From positions 62,001-126,000 of the forward strand of contig CAYWQB010000005.1 in assembly GCA_964460785.1 (NCBI GenBank): a stretch of DNA of 64,000 nt, given 5' to 3'. Positions 52,844 to 61,638 of this stretch are shown here, piece by piece (the stretch's first letter is position 1; every line of letters starts with the position of its first letter). The position numbers were made by a program, and so were the translations under genes. Source of the DNA: CAYWQB01 sp964460785. GTDB taxonomy: Bacteria; Chlamydiota; Chlamydiia; Chlamydiales; CAYWQB01. The notes under the pieces are model-generated. The model was not told the DNA's origin, ran no database searches, and saw only the letters and a list, made by a program, of their open reading frames with translations.

Positions 52844-53767
52844 ATGCATATCCCCGTTCTATTACATGAAGTTCTTTCCCTGTTTGAAGGTATGCAGGTG
52901 CAAAGCTTTTTGGATGGTACCTTAGGGTTAGGGGGGCATGCATCAGCTTTGATGGCGGGGCATTCAGAAGTGAAGCAATATGTGGGTATTGACCGGGATG
53001 CTCATGCGTTGACTCGCGCAAAAAACAACTTGCAACCCTACGAAAGCAAGCTCTGCCCCTGGTCAGGCCCTTTTTCAGAGTTTGCAAAAGCCTTAAAGCA
53101 ATACAACTTAACGCAGGTAGATGGAATTTTACTTGATTTAGGGGTCTCTTCTTTGCAGCTAGATACGCCTGAAAGAGGGTTTAGCTTTCGCTTTGATGGT
53201 CCATTAGACATGCGTATGGATCAAAGCCAACCTCTTACAGCCGCACGCCTTTTAAATGAGGCCTCAGAAGAAAAGCTTTTAAAAATTTTCCGTGAGTATG
53301 GGGAAATGTCTGGGGCTCATCGCCTAGTTGAGCAGATCATCAAGCGGCGGCAGGAAGCTCCTTTTGACCAAATTGCAGATCTTCTTGAGTTGAAACCTCC
53401 TTTTCAAGGACGAATGAGGAAAAAAATCCATCCTTTTACCTTGGTTTTTCAGGCGCTTCGTATTGCAGTCAATGAAGAGTTAAGTGGTCTTTCTGAGACG
53501 ATTCGAGAGCTTTTTTCCTACCTATCTCCAGGAGGGCGCTTGGCAATTATTACCTTTCATAGCCTAGAAGACCGCATTGTGAAACATACAATGCGCGCCC
53601 TTTGTTCGCGCTCCAGTTATGTCGAAGGATCGGGAAAGGTTGTCCGGATAGAGCCTCAGGGGACTCTCTTGACAAGGAAGCCAATTATTGCTACTGAATC
53701 TGAGATTCAAGAGAATCCCAGAAGTCGGTCCGCAAAACTGCGTGCGGTGCAAAAAGAAGAGGTCTAA
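52844..53767 (+). CDS. rsmH: 16S rRNA (cytosine-1402-N4) methyltransferase RsmH (MraW)
   Basis: The SAM-binding glycine loop DGTLGLGGHASAL starts the Rossmann fold, followed by GILLDLGVSSLQLD, RGFSFRFDGPLDMRMD and ITFHSLEDRIVKHTMR, which are all family blocks. Length of 307 residues is normal. In the usual division cluster it follows mraZ; here nagZ takes that place. Its stop overlaps the ATG of ftsL (TAATG). Confidence 0.96.
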   Translation: MHIPVLLHEVLSLFEGMQVQSFLDGTLGLGGHASALMAGHSEVKQYVGIDRDAHALTRAKNNLQPYESKLCPWSGPFSEFAKALKQYNLTQVDGILLDLGVSSLQLDTPERGFSFRFDGPLDMRMDQSQPLTAARLLNEASEEKLLKIFREYGEMSGAHRLVEQIIKRRQEAPFDQIADLLELKPPFQGRMRKKIHPFTLVFQALRIAVNEELSGLSETIRELFSYLSPGGRLAIITFHSLEDRIVKHTMRALCSRSSYVEGSGKVVRIEPQGTLLTRKPIIATESEIQENPRSRSAKLRAVQKEEV

Positions 53768-54057
53768 TGCTCAAAGCGCCCTTGTTTCGCTTCATTACTT
53801 GCCTGATCATCTTGGGATACTTCCTGTATCTCTATGTGGATGAGCATAATAAGATCACTCGCTTGCGATTGAAAATTCCCCCATTATCTGCAGAAGTACA
53901 AGAGCTAGAAGAAGAAAAGCGGCGTCTTTTGTACCAACGCGCAAAATTGGAAAATCCAAAACTTTTGATGGAGCTTTTAAGAAATCCCCAGTTTGGGTAT
54001 TTAAAAAAGCCTCTCCGAGAAAATATTTGGTACTTAGGCTCCCCGCCTTATGAATGA
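53767..54057 (+). CDS. ftsL: FtsL-like division protein
   Basis: A 96-residue bitopic protein with one membrane helix (residues about 8-24, FITCLIILGYFLYLYV) and a short leucine-zipper-like helix (LSAEVQELEEEKRRLLYQRAKLE). Sequence identity with FtsL is always low; the call rests on size, topology and location between rsmH and the septal PBP gene. FtsL activates FtsWI at the septum. It overlaps pbp3 by eight bases. Confidence 0.8.
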   Translation: MLKAPLFRFITCLIILGYFLYLYVDEHNKITRLRLKIPPLSAEVQELEEEKRRLLYQRAKLENPKLLMELLRNPQFGYLKKPLRENIWYLGSPPYE

Positions 54058-56074
54058 TGCTCAGGGTCCTGTAAGCCCCTCTGCCCCTTCTCCTAAAGAC
54101 CGCCGTCAGCTCACTTTACTCACTCTTGGGCTTCTGCTTCTTTTTAGCTTTTTGATTGTGCAGTTTTATCGTGTACAAGTCATTGAAGGAGACTATTGGA
54201 CAAAAAAAGCCCAGGGGCAACACAAGTGGGTTTCTTCTCTTCCCTTTCGTAGGGGCGTTTTTTATAGTCATGCCTCTTTATCCCCTAGTAGTCAGGTTCC
54301 CGCAGAACCATTAGTGATTGATGTAATAAAGTATCACCTACATGTGGATCCAAAGGCCTTATTGTCCGGGTCTCATCAGGAGCTTGCTCGCTTTTTATCT
54401 AGTGCTTTAGAGGGCAAAATTTCTGAAGAAGAGATTCTCGAGCACCTAAGTAAGTCATCTCGTTCACGACGCATCGCAATGTGGGTTGATAAAGAAACAA
54501 AGGAGCTCATTGAGCAGTGGTGGAGGCAATGGTATCCCCAGCAAAAAGTGGCAAAGAATGCGCTATTTTTTATCTCTGACTATCAGAGATCTTATCCGTA
54601 CGGCTACTCCCTTGGACACCTTCTGCATACGATTCGGGAGTATAAAGAGGAAAAAAGTGGGCAAGGGATTCCCACAGGAGGGCTTGAGGAGCTATATGAC
54701 CCATGGCTACAAGGAAAGAAGGGTAAGCAGCTGTACCTGCGCTCCCCTAGGCATACGTTAGAGCTTGGTGAAATTATTGAGCATCCAAAAAATGGAGCTG
54801 ATATTTATTTAACGATAGATCCTGTCCTTCAAGCTATTGCAGAAGAAGAGATTGCAAGTGGGGTGCAGAGAGCCAATGCAAAAGCTGGCTGGGCAATTTT
54901 GATGGATCCCTACACAGGGCGTATCCATGCTTGGGCTCAATACCCCTTTTTTGATCCCAGGAACTATGCAGACTTTTTCAATGACCCTAGTCTCTTGCCT
55001 TATACAAAAACTCTTGGAGCCGTGGATGCACAGCAACCAGGGTCTGTCATGAAGCCCATTACGATGGCAATCTTCTTGAAAGCAAACTTGGAAAGCCGTC
55101 GCAATGGCATGGACCCGATCTTTGACCCCTCAGAAAAAATCTTTTCGTTATCTGGCAATTTTAAAGGGCGCTCAAAGCCTTTCTATGATACGGGCAAGCA
55201 TCGCTATCTCAATATGAATATGGCGTTGCAAAAGTCTTCAAATATTTATCTAGCGAAGTTGATCGACCGCATGTTGCCCCAGATGGGTGAAGCTTGGTAT
55301 CGTCAGCAGCTTGTCGATGTCTTTGGCTTTTCTTCAAAAACAGAGATTGAAGTGCCAGGGGAGAGCTATGGCCTTGTCCCCACTCCAGGTAAGCGTCATC
55401 CTAATGGAAAGCTAGAGTGGTCCTTGCCGACTCCCTATTCCTTGGCAATCGGCCATAATATTTTAGTGTCTAGTGTTCAGCTTTTAAGAGCTTATGCCCC
55501 ATTTGCAAATGGGGGATACTTGGTCAATCCTTTCCTTGTAGAGAAAGCTGTGCGAGAAAATGTCAATGGAAGCATAGAAATCGTTTGGCAGCGAACAGAG
55601 AGTCCGCCGTCTTATGTGTTAGAGCCAGAGGTGGTTGAGCGTGTGCGAGAGGCTATGCGTTATACAACCAAATTTGGAGGGACTGCCCGCTTTGGAGATA
55701 TCCCAGGCTACACTGAAATGGGAAAAACTGGGACAAGTGAAAAAATTGTAGAGGGGAAATACTCTAAAGATCGCTACTTTTCTACCTTTATAGGGATTGC
55801 CCCTGCCACGAAGCCAAAGTTCATTCTGCTTGTCTCAGTCGATGAGCCTGAAAAAAAGTATATACCTGGAGTTGGAAAGAATCATAATGCTAGTGTATGT
55901 TGTGCCCCAGTCTTTCGAGAGATAGGCAGGCGAGCATTGGAGTATTTAGAGGTTCCTCCAGATGACCCGTTTGGTTATCCTTATGGTGATCCTCGCCGAG
56001 ATCGCAAGAAAGCAGACTGGTATAAAGAAAATGAGGCGTTACGCGCTCTTTATCAAGAGTGGAATGGGGTCTAG
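54050..56074 (+). CDS. pbp3: Septal peptidoglycan transpeptidase (class B PBP, FtsI/PBP3)
   Basis: Class B penicillin-binding protein of 674 residues. One membrane helix (residues about 22-42) precedes the pedestal domain, and the transpeptidase motifs follow: SVMK (nucleophile Ser, in QQPGSVMKPIT), SSN (QKSSNIYLAK) and KTGTS. It cross-links septal peptidoglycan. The C-terminal tail (EVPPDDPFGYPYGDPRRDRKKADWY) is an unusual Pro/Asp-rich extension. It is translationally coupled to ftsL and 14 bases before murE. Confidence 0.95.
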   Translation: MNDAQGPVSPSAPSPKDRRQLTLLTLGLLLLFSFLIVQFYRVQVIEGDYWTKKAQGQHKWVSSLPFRRGVFYSHASLSPSSQVPAEPLVIDVIKYHLHVDPKALLSGSHQELARFLSSALEGKISEEEILEHLSKSSRSRRIAMWVDKETKELIEQWWRQWYPQQKVAKNALFFISDYQRSYPYGYSLGHLLHTIREYKEEKSGQGIPTGGLEELYDPWLQGKKGKQLYLRSPRHTLELGEIIEHPKNGADIYLTIDPVLQAIAEEEIASGVQRANAKAGWAILMDPYTGRIHAWAQYPFFDPRNYADFFNDPSLLPYTKTLGAVDAQQPGSVMKPITMAIFLKANLESRRNGMDPIFDPSEKIFSLSGNFKGRSKPFYDTGKHRYLNMNMALQKSSNIYLAKLIDRMLPQMGEAWYRQQLVDVFGFSSKTEIEVPGESYGLVPTPGKRHPNGKLEWSLPTPYSLAIGHNILVSSVQLLRAYAPFANGGYLVNPFLVEKAVRENVNGSIEIVWQRTESPPSYVLEPEVVERVREAMRYTTKFGGTARFGDIPGYTEMGKTGTSEKIVEGKYSKDRYFSTFIGIAPATKPKFILLVSVDEPEKKYIPGVGKNHNASVCCAPVFREIGRRALEYLEVPPDDPFGYPYGDPRRDRKKADWYKENEALRALYQEWNGV

Positions 56075-56088
56075 TTTAAGGGGTAACA

Positions 56089-57564
56089 ATGAAGCTTAAA
56101 GCGCTTTTACGAGGCATACCAGTCTCTGAAGTTAAAGGTCCAAAGGATGTCGAGATCACAGGACTTAGCATTAACTCGAAGGTGATTGCTCCAGGGAATT
56201 TGTTTATTGCCTTGCGAGGAAAAGATTACGATGGGGCAGATTTTGTACCTGAGGCGATAGCTGGCGGAGCTGCTGCTATCTTAGTCGATATGTATAACCC
56301 CTTTTTAAAAAAGGGTATTGCCCAAATTATTGTTCCTGACACGCGTGCAATTTTAGGGGCTTTGGCTGGTAAATTCTACCATACTCCCTCTAGCAAACTA
56401 TTTATGATGGGGGTGACGGGAACAAATGGTAAAACAACAACCACCTTTTTGATTCGCCACCTGTTTGAACAGAAGAAAGTCTCTACAGGCCTCTTAGGAA
56501 CGATTCTCTATTCGGTGGGGGACTATCAATGCAGCGCTTCGCGTACAACGCCTGATGTTGTCACCACGCATAAGCTATTGGGTGATATGGTGCACCAGGG
56601 GTGCAAGGCTGCTGTGATGGAGGTAAGCTCCCATGCTTTAGCTCAAAAACGTGTCGCAAGTGTGCACTTTGATCTAGCTATTTTTACTAATCTTTCTGCG
56701 GAGCATATTGATTATCACGGCAGTATGGATGCCTATGCGCAAGCAAAATCCCTCCTCTTTTATAACCCAAGTGATAAGAGCCCAGATCAGCCCTCTCCTC
56801 TAAAATGGGCCATTCTGAATGCAGATGAGAAGTGGAACCCTTCAGTCCACCCCAAGACAAATGTGCTAACCTATGGGTTTTCTAAGAAGGCAGATATCCG
56901 CGCAGAGATTGTGGATGAAAGTGCAGAGGGCTCTTGCTTTAAGGTTTCATATAAAGGTGAGACTTGCCGTGTTAAGTGGGGGCTCATCGGTCGGTTTAAT
57001 ATCTCAAATGCACTCGCTGCAATTGGTGCAGCTGTTCTTTATGGGATCTCTTTTCAAGATGCATGCCATTTTATGGAAAATGCTCCGAGTGTGCCGGGGC
57101 GGCTTGAAAGAGTGCCAAATGAACGGGGAGTGCATGTATTTGTCGACTATGCCCACACAGATGCAGCTCTTGAGCAAGTGTTGCTTTGCCTACGTCGAGT
57201 TGCAAAGAAACAACTGCGTGTTTTGTTTGGTTGTGGAGGGAATCGCGATCAGGATAAGAGGCCTCGCATGGCCCGCGCAGCTGAGCGCTATGCCGATGAC
57301 ATTGTGATTACTTCCGATAACCCCAGGATGGAAGACCCAGAGTCAATTTTGGATGATATCGAAAAAGGCTTTAAAAAAGATACGCATCATCGCATAGCAA
57401 GGCGCAAAGAAGCCATTGCTCATATTCTTCAAAAAGCAGAAGAAGGGGATGTGGTGCTTCTTGCTGGCAAAGGTCATGAAAAGCAGCAAGTCCGGGGGCA
57501 TCAGTCCATTCCTTTTGATGATGTAGCTGTTGCTAAGGAAGTTCTTGAGCAGGTTTGCTTGTAG
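56089..57564 (+). CDS. murE: UDP-MurNAc-tripeptide ligase MurE
   Basis: ATP-dependent cytosolic ligase adding the third residue of the peptidoglycan stem. ATP site GVTGTNGKTTTTFL, the carbamylated-lysine region MEVSSHALAQKRV and C-terminal GCGGNRDQDKRPRMA are present. The substrate motif DNPR (TSDNPRMEDP) marks enzymes that use meso-diaminopimelate rather than lysine. Length of 491 residues is normal. It is flanked by pbp3 and amiA in the order seen in chlamydiae. Confidence 0.96.
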   Translation: MKLKALLRGIPVSEVKGPKDVEITGLSINSKVIAPGNLFIALRGKDYDGADFVPEAIAGGAAAILVDMYNPFLKKGIAQIIVPDTRAILGALAGKFYHTPSSKLFMMGVTGTNGKTTTTFLIRHLFEQKKVSTGLLGTILYSVGDYQCSASRTTPDVVTTHKLLGDMVHQGCKAAVMEVSSHALAQKRVASVHFDLAIFTNLSAEHIDYHGSMDAYAQAKSLLFYNPSDKSPDQPSPLKWAILNADEKWNPSVHPKTNVLTYGFSKKADIRAEIVDESAEGSCFKVSYKGETCRVKWGLIGRFNISNALAAIGAAVLYGISFQDACHFMENAPSVPGRLERVPNERGVHVFVDYAHTDAALEQVLLCLRRVAKKQLRVLFGCGGNRDQDKRPRMARAAERYADDIVITSDNPRMEDPESILDDIEKGFKKDTHHRIARRKEAIAHILQKAEEGDVVLLAGKGHEKQQVRGHQSIPFDDVAVAKEVLEQVCL

Positions 57565-57582
57565 TAAAGAGAGGGGGAGGGA

Positions 57583-58239
57583 ATGCGCTTCTGGTCACTA
57601 TTTGCCTTATTAATTGTCCTAAGCTTGACCTCCTGTCAGGTGAAGAGAGGAGCACAGCAGCGCCCTCTTGCCTATGGAAGAGCAGGAGCTAAAGTGATCG
57701 TGGTCGACCCTGGCCATGGAGGGAAAAACTTAGGAGCCCACTCCAAAAAGAATCAATATCAAGAAAAGGATTTTGCTCTTATTACGGGGTTAATGATCAA
57801 AGACCATTTGGAAAAGATGGGGTACGAAGTGATCATGACACGCTACCAAGATAACTTCTTATCTTTAAAGAAGCGTGCGGAAGTTGCAAATAGTGTGCAG
57901 GCAGACCTCTTTCTGAGTGTTCACTTCAATGCAGCAAAAAATACCAGTGCTCATGGCCAAGAGGTCTTCTACTATACTGATAGCGATACCAATCGCCGTG
58001 TAGAGTCCAAAAAACTTGCTAGCTATGTCTTAAAAGGGATGCTTCATGCAACCGGAGCAAAAAATCGAGGGGTAAAATCTGCAAACCTTGCAGTTACAAG
58101 AGAAACGCGGATGCCCGCTATTCTGATTGAAGGGGGCTTTTTGACAAACCCTCAAGAAAGAGAGCAGCTGCGGAATACAAGGTACTTGGATCGAATTGCT
58201 TGGGGAGTCGCACAGGGCGTTCACCAATATATCAGATGA
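57583..58239 (+). CDS. amiA: N-acetylmuramoyl-L-alanine amidase AmiA (Amidase_3), probable lipoprotein
   Basis: A zinc amidase that cuts peptide stems from glycan during division. Zinc ligands are in VVDPGHGG (His), the Glu of KNQYQEKDFAL and SVHFNA (His), with catalytic Glu in ILIEGGFLTNP. The N terminus has a short hydrophobic stretch and a lipobox-like LTSC at residues 15-18, so it may be lipidated. At 218 residues it is a bare catalytic domain without targeting repeats. An SLKK sequence near residue 92 resembles the SxxK motif discussed for the carboxypeptidase side activity of C. pneumoniae AmiA; relevance here is unproven. Confidence 0.93.
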   Translation: MRFWSLFALLIVLSLTSCQVKRGAQQRPLAYGRAGAKVIVVDPGHGGKNLGAHSKKNQYQEKDFALITGLMIKDHLEKMGYEVIMTRYQDNFLSLKKRAEVANSVQADLFLSVHFNAAKNTSAHGQEVFYYTDSDTNRRVESKKLASYVLKGMLHATGAKNRGVKSANLAVTRETRMPAILIEGGFLTNPQEREQLRNTRYLDRIAWGVAQGVHQYIR

Positions 58240-58277
58240 TAAAAAACGGACGTTTTGTTAGGACAAGGGGAAAAAAT

Positions 58278-58351
58278 TGTCCCCGGCGCGATTCGAACGC
58301 ACGGCCTGTTGCTTAGGAGGCAACCGCTCTATCCTGCTGAGCTACGGGGAC
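58278..58351 (-). tRNA. tRNA-Arg(CCU)
   Basis: Read on the minus strand the 74 bases fold into a full cloverleaf. The acceptor stem is GTCCCCG with CGGGGAC and discriminator A. D arm GCTC/GAGC; anticodon stem GTTGC/GCAAC with loop CTCCTAA, giving anticodon CCT (reads AGG). T arm GTGCG/CGCGC with loop TTCGAAT. The 3' CCA is not encoded. It lies between amiA and gnd, opposite to both. Confidence 0.95.
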
Positions 58352-58420
58352 GTGATTAACAAGCAGTTTAAGTCTACCCAGTAAAAAAAAACAAGGGTAA
58401 GGAAGGAGAAGGGAGAAGCC

Positions 58421-59875
58421 ATGACACAAGCAGATATCGGCCTAATCGGTTTAGCCGTAATGGGACAAAACTTAGTAATGAACATGAATGATCATGGGTT
58501 TACTGTTGCTGTCTTTAATCGGACTGTAGAGAAAGTGGACACCTTCTTAAAAGGACCTGCAAAAGGATCGAATGTAATTGGCACACATTCTTTAGAAGAG
58601 TTTATTAGTAAGCTTAAAAGACCACGCCGTATCATGCTGATGGTCAAAGCAGGTGATGCTGTCGATCATTTTATTGAGATGTGTTTGCCTCACCTTGAAG
58701 AGGGAGACATCATCATCGATGGAGGGAATAGCCATTTTCCTGATACAAACAGACGATGTGCTGCTTTGCAGAAAAAAGGGATCCACTTCATCGGATCGGG
58801 AATTTCTGGAGGTGAAGAAGGCGCACGTCATGGCCCCTCCATTATGCCTGGTGGTTCCGCAGATGCATGGCCTCATGTAAAGTCGATTTTTCAAGGGATT
58901 GCAGCAAAGGTAGAAAATGGAGAGCCGTGTTGTGATTGGGTTGGTGAAGATGGTGCGGGTCACTATGTCAAGATGGTGCACAATGGTATTGAGTATGGAG
59001 ACATGCAGCTGATCTGTGAAGCATATAGCCTTTTGCGACATATTGTAGGGCTTTCGCATGAGGAGCTCAGTGCAACCTTCACAGAGTGGAACAAAGGTGA
59101 TCTTGATAGCTATTTGATCGAGATCTCTAGCCAAATCTTTAATCATAAAGACGAAGATGGTTCGTACCTGCTTGATAAAATTTTAGATAGCGCAGGTCAG
59201 AAGGGAACAGGGAAGTGGACTGCACAAAATGCTTTAGATGTAGGGATGCCTTTGACCTTGATTGGAGAGGCTGTTTTTGCTCGCTGCCTGTCTTCATTAA
59301 AAGAAGAACGTGTGCGCAGTAGCCAACTGCTTAAAGGGCCAAACCCTGCTCCTCTTTCTGGAGATAAAAAAGAGTGGATTGAGGCGATCCGTCAAGCTCT
59401 TTATGCTTCAAAAATCATCAGTTATGCACAAGGCTATATGCTGATGCGCGAAGCAGCTAAGCTGTATGGGTGGAAGTTGAATTATGGAGGAATTGCTCTC
59501 ATGTGGCGAGGGGGCTGTATCATTCGTAGCCGCTTCTTAGGTGATATCAAGAAAGCATACGATAAAAACCCAGAGCTCGATAGCTTGCTTGCCGATGACT
59601 TCTTCAAAGATGCTATCCATGCATGTCAAGCGAGTTGGAGAAAGGTGGTAGCCCTTGCCGCAGAGCATGGCGTGCCTGCTCCGTGCTTTAGTACAGCTCT
59701 TGCTTACTATGATGGCTATCGCAGCGCCGTTCTTCCAGCCAATCTTTTACAGGCACAAAGAGACTTTTTCGGAGCACACACATATGAGCGTGTGGATAAA
59801 AAGCGGGGAGAGTTTTTCCACACAAACTGGACAGGCCGTGGCGGAGATGTAAGTTCAACAACCTATAACGTCTAA
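58421..59875 (+). CDS. gnd: 6-phosphogluconate dehydrogenase, decarboxylating
   Basis: Pentose-phosphate enzyme converting 6-phosphogluconate to ribulose 5-phosphate with reduction of NADP. The N-terminal nucleotide-binding fold starts IGLIGLAVMGQNLVMNM; NRT after the second strand favours NADP. Substrate motifs SGGEEGARHGPSIMPGG and KMVHNGIEYGDMQLI and the C-terminal tail (HTNWTGRGG) are present. Length of 484 residues is complete. A purine-rich ribosome-binding region (AAGGAAGGAGAAGGGAG) precedes the ATG. In Chlamydia gnd also sits near lepA and the ADP/ATP translocase. Confidence 0.97.
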   Translation: MTQADIGLIGLAVMGQNLVMNMNDHGFTVAVFNRTVEKVDTFLKGPAKGSNVIGTHSLEEFISKLKRPRRIMLMVKAGDAVDHFIEMCLPHLEEGDIIIDGGNSHFPDTNRRCAALQKKGIHFIGSGISGGEEGARHGPSIMPGGSADAWPHVKSIFQGIAAKVENGEPCCDWVGEDGAGHYVKMVHNGIEYGDMQLICEAYSLLRHIVGLSHEELSATFTEWNKGDLDSYLIEISSQIFNHKDEDGSYLLDKILDSAGQKGTGKWTAQNALDVGMPLTLIGEAVFARCLSSLKEERVRSSQLLKGPNPAPLSGDKKEWIEAIRQALYASKIISYAQGYMLMREAAKLYGWKLNYGGIALMWRGGCIIRSRFLGDIKKAYDKNPELDSLLADDFFKDAIHACQASWRKVVALAAEHGVPAPCFSTALAYYDGYRSAVLPANLLQAQRDFFGAHTYERVDKKRGEFFHTNWTGRGGDVSSTTYNV

Positions 59876-59879
59876 CTTT

Positions 59880-60431
59880 CTAGCCAGTCCCCTGGCAGGC
59901 ATATTGCTGCTGTGTTATCCGGTAGAGAATATGTGCTCGCAGGGGACTTTTGTTTGTGACTCGTGGGTGATTAAAGTCACCCATTGGATCATGGTGAAGG
60001 CCAATTTTTTCCATAACACGTATCGATCGTCGATTGCCTTTTGCTGTGTATGAGACCACTTCTGGTAAGGCAAGCTCGGTAAATGCATAGTGTAAAACCG
60101 CACGCGCTCCCTCTGTGGCAAGTCCTTTTCCCCAAAATTTAGAGGAAAGGCGCCAATTGATTTCTGCAACAGGCATAAAGGGGAGATCTAAGTCTTCTTT
60201 GACAAGCCCAATAAAGCCAATAAACAGGCCACTTTCTTTTTCCTCTACTGCATGAAGGGTAAAGCCATGCAGTTTTTCCTGTTCTTGTACTTTGTCTAGA
60301 AAACCCTCAATCCCTTGTACTGCCGGAAAATACTCCATAACCAGAGGGTCCTGGTTGATCTCTAGTAAGCCAGGAAGGTCAGATTCTTGCCAATTTCTTA
60401 GAAAAAGCCGGTTAGTTTCTATTTTTTCCAT
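59880..60431 (-). CDS. GNAT-family N-acetyltransferase (RimJ/RimL type)
   Basis: The 183-residue protein starts with the typical ETNRLFLRNWQESDLPGL and has the acetyl-CoA region INWRLSSKFWGKGLATEGARAVLHYAF (a variant of Q/RxxGxG/A) and a later NRRSIRVMEKIGL block. It acetylates an amino group on an unknown protein or small-molecule target. Convergent with gnd with four bases between stops. Not part of the conserved gnd-lepA neighbourhood of Chlamydia as I know it. Confidence 0.88.
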   Translation of the reverse strand: MEKIETNRLFLRNWQESDLPGLLEINQDPLVMEYFPAVQGIEGFLDKVQEQEKLHGFTLHAVEEKESGLFIGFIGLVKEDLDLPFMPVAEINWRLSSKFWGKGLATEGARAVLHYAFTELALPEVVSYTAKGNRRSIRVMEKIGLHHDPMGDFNHPRVTNKSPLRAHILYRITQQQYACQGTG

Positions 60432-60454
60432 AGTTTGTATGTAAGGGTTTAATC

Positions 60455-60483
60455 TTTACATTTTATTTACATTATGGTATAAT
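60455..60483 (+). promoter_or_regulatory. Near-consensus promoter of the unknown gene at 60514
   Basis: TTTACA (60455-60460), exactly 17 bases, then a perfect TATAAT (60478-60483), with AAGGAG 20 bases further on. One of the best promoter matches in the window. Confidence 0.75.
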
Positions 60484-60513
60484 ATTTTTAATTCATTAAA
60501 AGAAGGAGTGATT

Positions 60514-61518
60514 ATGTTTGTTCATAGTCTTAATCGTACAACATTTGAAATTCCCAACCAGACAAAAGTAACATTTGGTCCGTCAAGTAATTTAGATGAG
60601 ACACCAGTGATGCTCACCTCAGCTTCTAATGTTGAGAGGTCTTACCAGCTTAACCCGATTTCCGTTGCTTTGAAAAGGGTTGGTTTACTAAAGCATCTCT
60701 CTCATGCAAAGCATATTGAAACTGTTGGACGCATCATGCCGCAAGCTAGAGCGCTTGTTGAATCAGTAAAGCCTGTGCTTTCTTACTCTACACTCACTGC
60801 TGTAATTGGTCTTGCTTCTGAAGGAGTTGAACACAACACTAACTTTGAGCTTAATGGAGACCTAGGAAGTAAAGGAATGCGGGGCTTGGCAAGAAGAGCC
60901 ATAAAACAAGGGCAAGCTCTTGCTACTTTTACAAATGTTGCTGGTCAGTTAACAAAAGCCTCTGGAACTCTTTCTGTTGCATCTGCTGGGTCCGCTCCTA
61001 TTAATGGGATGAATTGGATTGCAAAAGCAGAGCAAGAATCTTTAGCAGAGAGCCTTTCTTCTAAACTAAAAATGAACTACCCTACAGAAGAAGCGTTTTT
61101 AACAGATGCTTATCAAGCTCTATTTGCTTGGGATGAGAAGGAGCAAGATCTTGTCCTACAAGAGGGCATTGCAGAGACCCTTAAAGAGAGAGTATCCCAT
61201 GAGCTATTCTCTAATTTAGTAGCTAGTGGAAAACAGATCTTATCAGAACAAGAGCTCTCAGACGAGGAATTGACAAAAGCAAAACAATTTATTGAAGAAG
61301 CGCAAGAGAAGCTTGCACCATCTATCCTTCGTAAAGTTCTACTTCATGGTAGTGGTATTGCTGGTGCCTATGGGTCTGGAGCTGCTATTCTTAGGCTTGC
61401 CCGTATGAACCTAGATCACATGGGAGCAAAAATTAAGCACCTGGCTATTTTAAGCGTAGGTCTGAGTGTGACTTTAGCTTCTGGATTTGTACTCGGTAAA
61501 GTAGGTCAGCAGTTTTAA
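60514..61518 (+). CDS. Unrecognised protein, candidate secreted or membrane-associated accessory factor
   Basis: I recognise no domain in this 334-residue protein. It has no Sec signal; the N-terminal 50 residues are polar and Ser/Thr/Asn-rich. Two moderately hydrophobic Gly/Ala-rich stretches occur, at about residues 90-105 (LSYSTLTAVIGLA) and at the C terminus (LAILSVGLSVTLASGFVLGKVG). The middle (EEAFLTDAYQALF ... LSDEELTKAKQFIEEAQEKL) is helical and acidic. The ATG at 60514 is chosen because AAGGAG (60503-60508) is five bases upstream; a GTG at 60508 would overlap that site. It is a monocistronic insertion between gnd and lepA, framed by its own promoter and a 16-bp terminator hairpin. 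Confidence 0.7.
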   Translation: MFVHSLNRTTFEIPNQTKVTFGPSSNLDETPVMLTSASNVERSYQLNPISVALKRVGLLKHLSHAKHIETVGRIMPQARALVESVKPVLSYSTLTAVIGLASEGVEHNTNFELNGDLGSKGMRGLARRAIKQGQALATFTNVAGQLTKASGTLSVASAGSAPINGMNWIAKAEQESLAESLSSKLKMNYPTEEAFLTDAYQALFAWDEKEQDLVLQEGIAETLKERVSHELFSNLVASGKQILSEQELSDEELTKAKQFIEEAQEKLAPSILRKVLLHGSGIAGAYGSGAAILRLARMNLDHMGAKIKHLAILSVGLSVTLASGFVLGKVGQQF

Positions 61519-61550
61519 CTGCAGCTTTCTTTTCTCTATCTTGTAAGTTT

Positions 61551-61597
61551 TATGCGCTAGAAGACAGATCTCTTGTCTTCTAGCGCATATTCTTTTA
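61551..61597 (+). terminator. Hairpin terminator after the unknown gene at 60514
   Basis: A perfect 16-bp stem (TATGCGCTAGAAGACA and its complement at 61574-61589), loop of seven, followed by TTCTTTT. Confidence 0.85.
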
Positions 61598-61638
61598 GAA
61601 TTTAAGGTTCTAATTTCTAAATGTAGTTGAGTTCTTGA

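Noticed and set aside
60508..60513. GTG start two codons upstream of ATG 60514
   Set aside because: The GTG overlaps the ribosome-binding site AAGGAG; the ATG has proper spacing.
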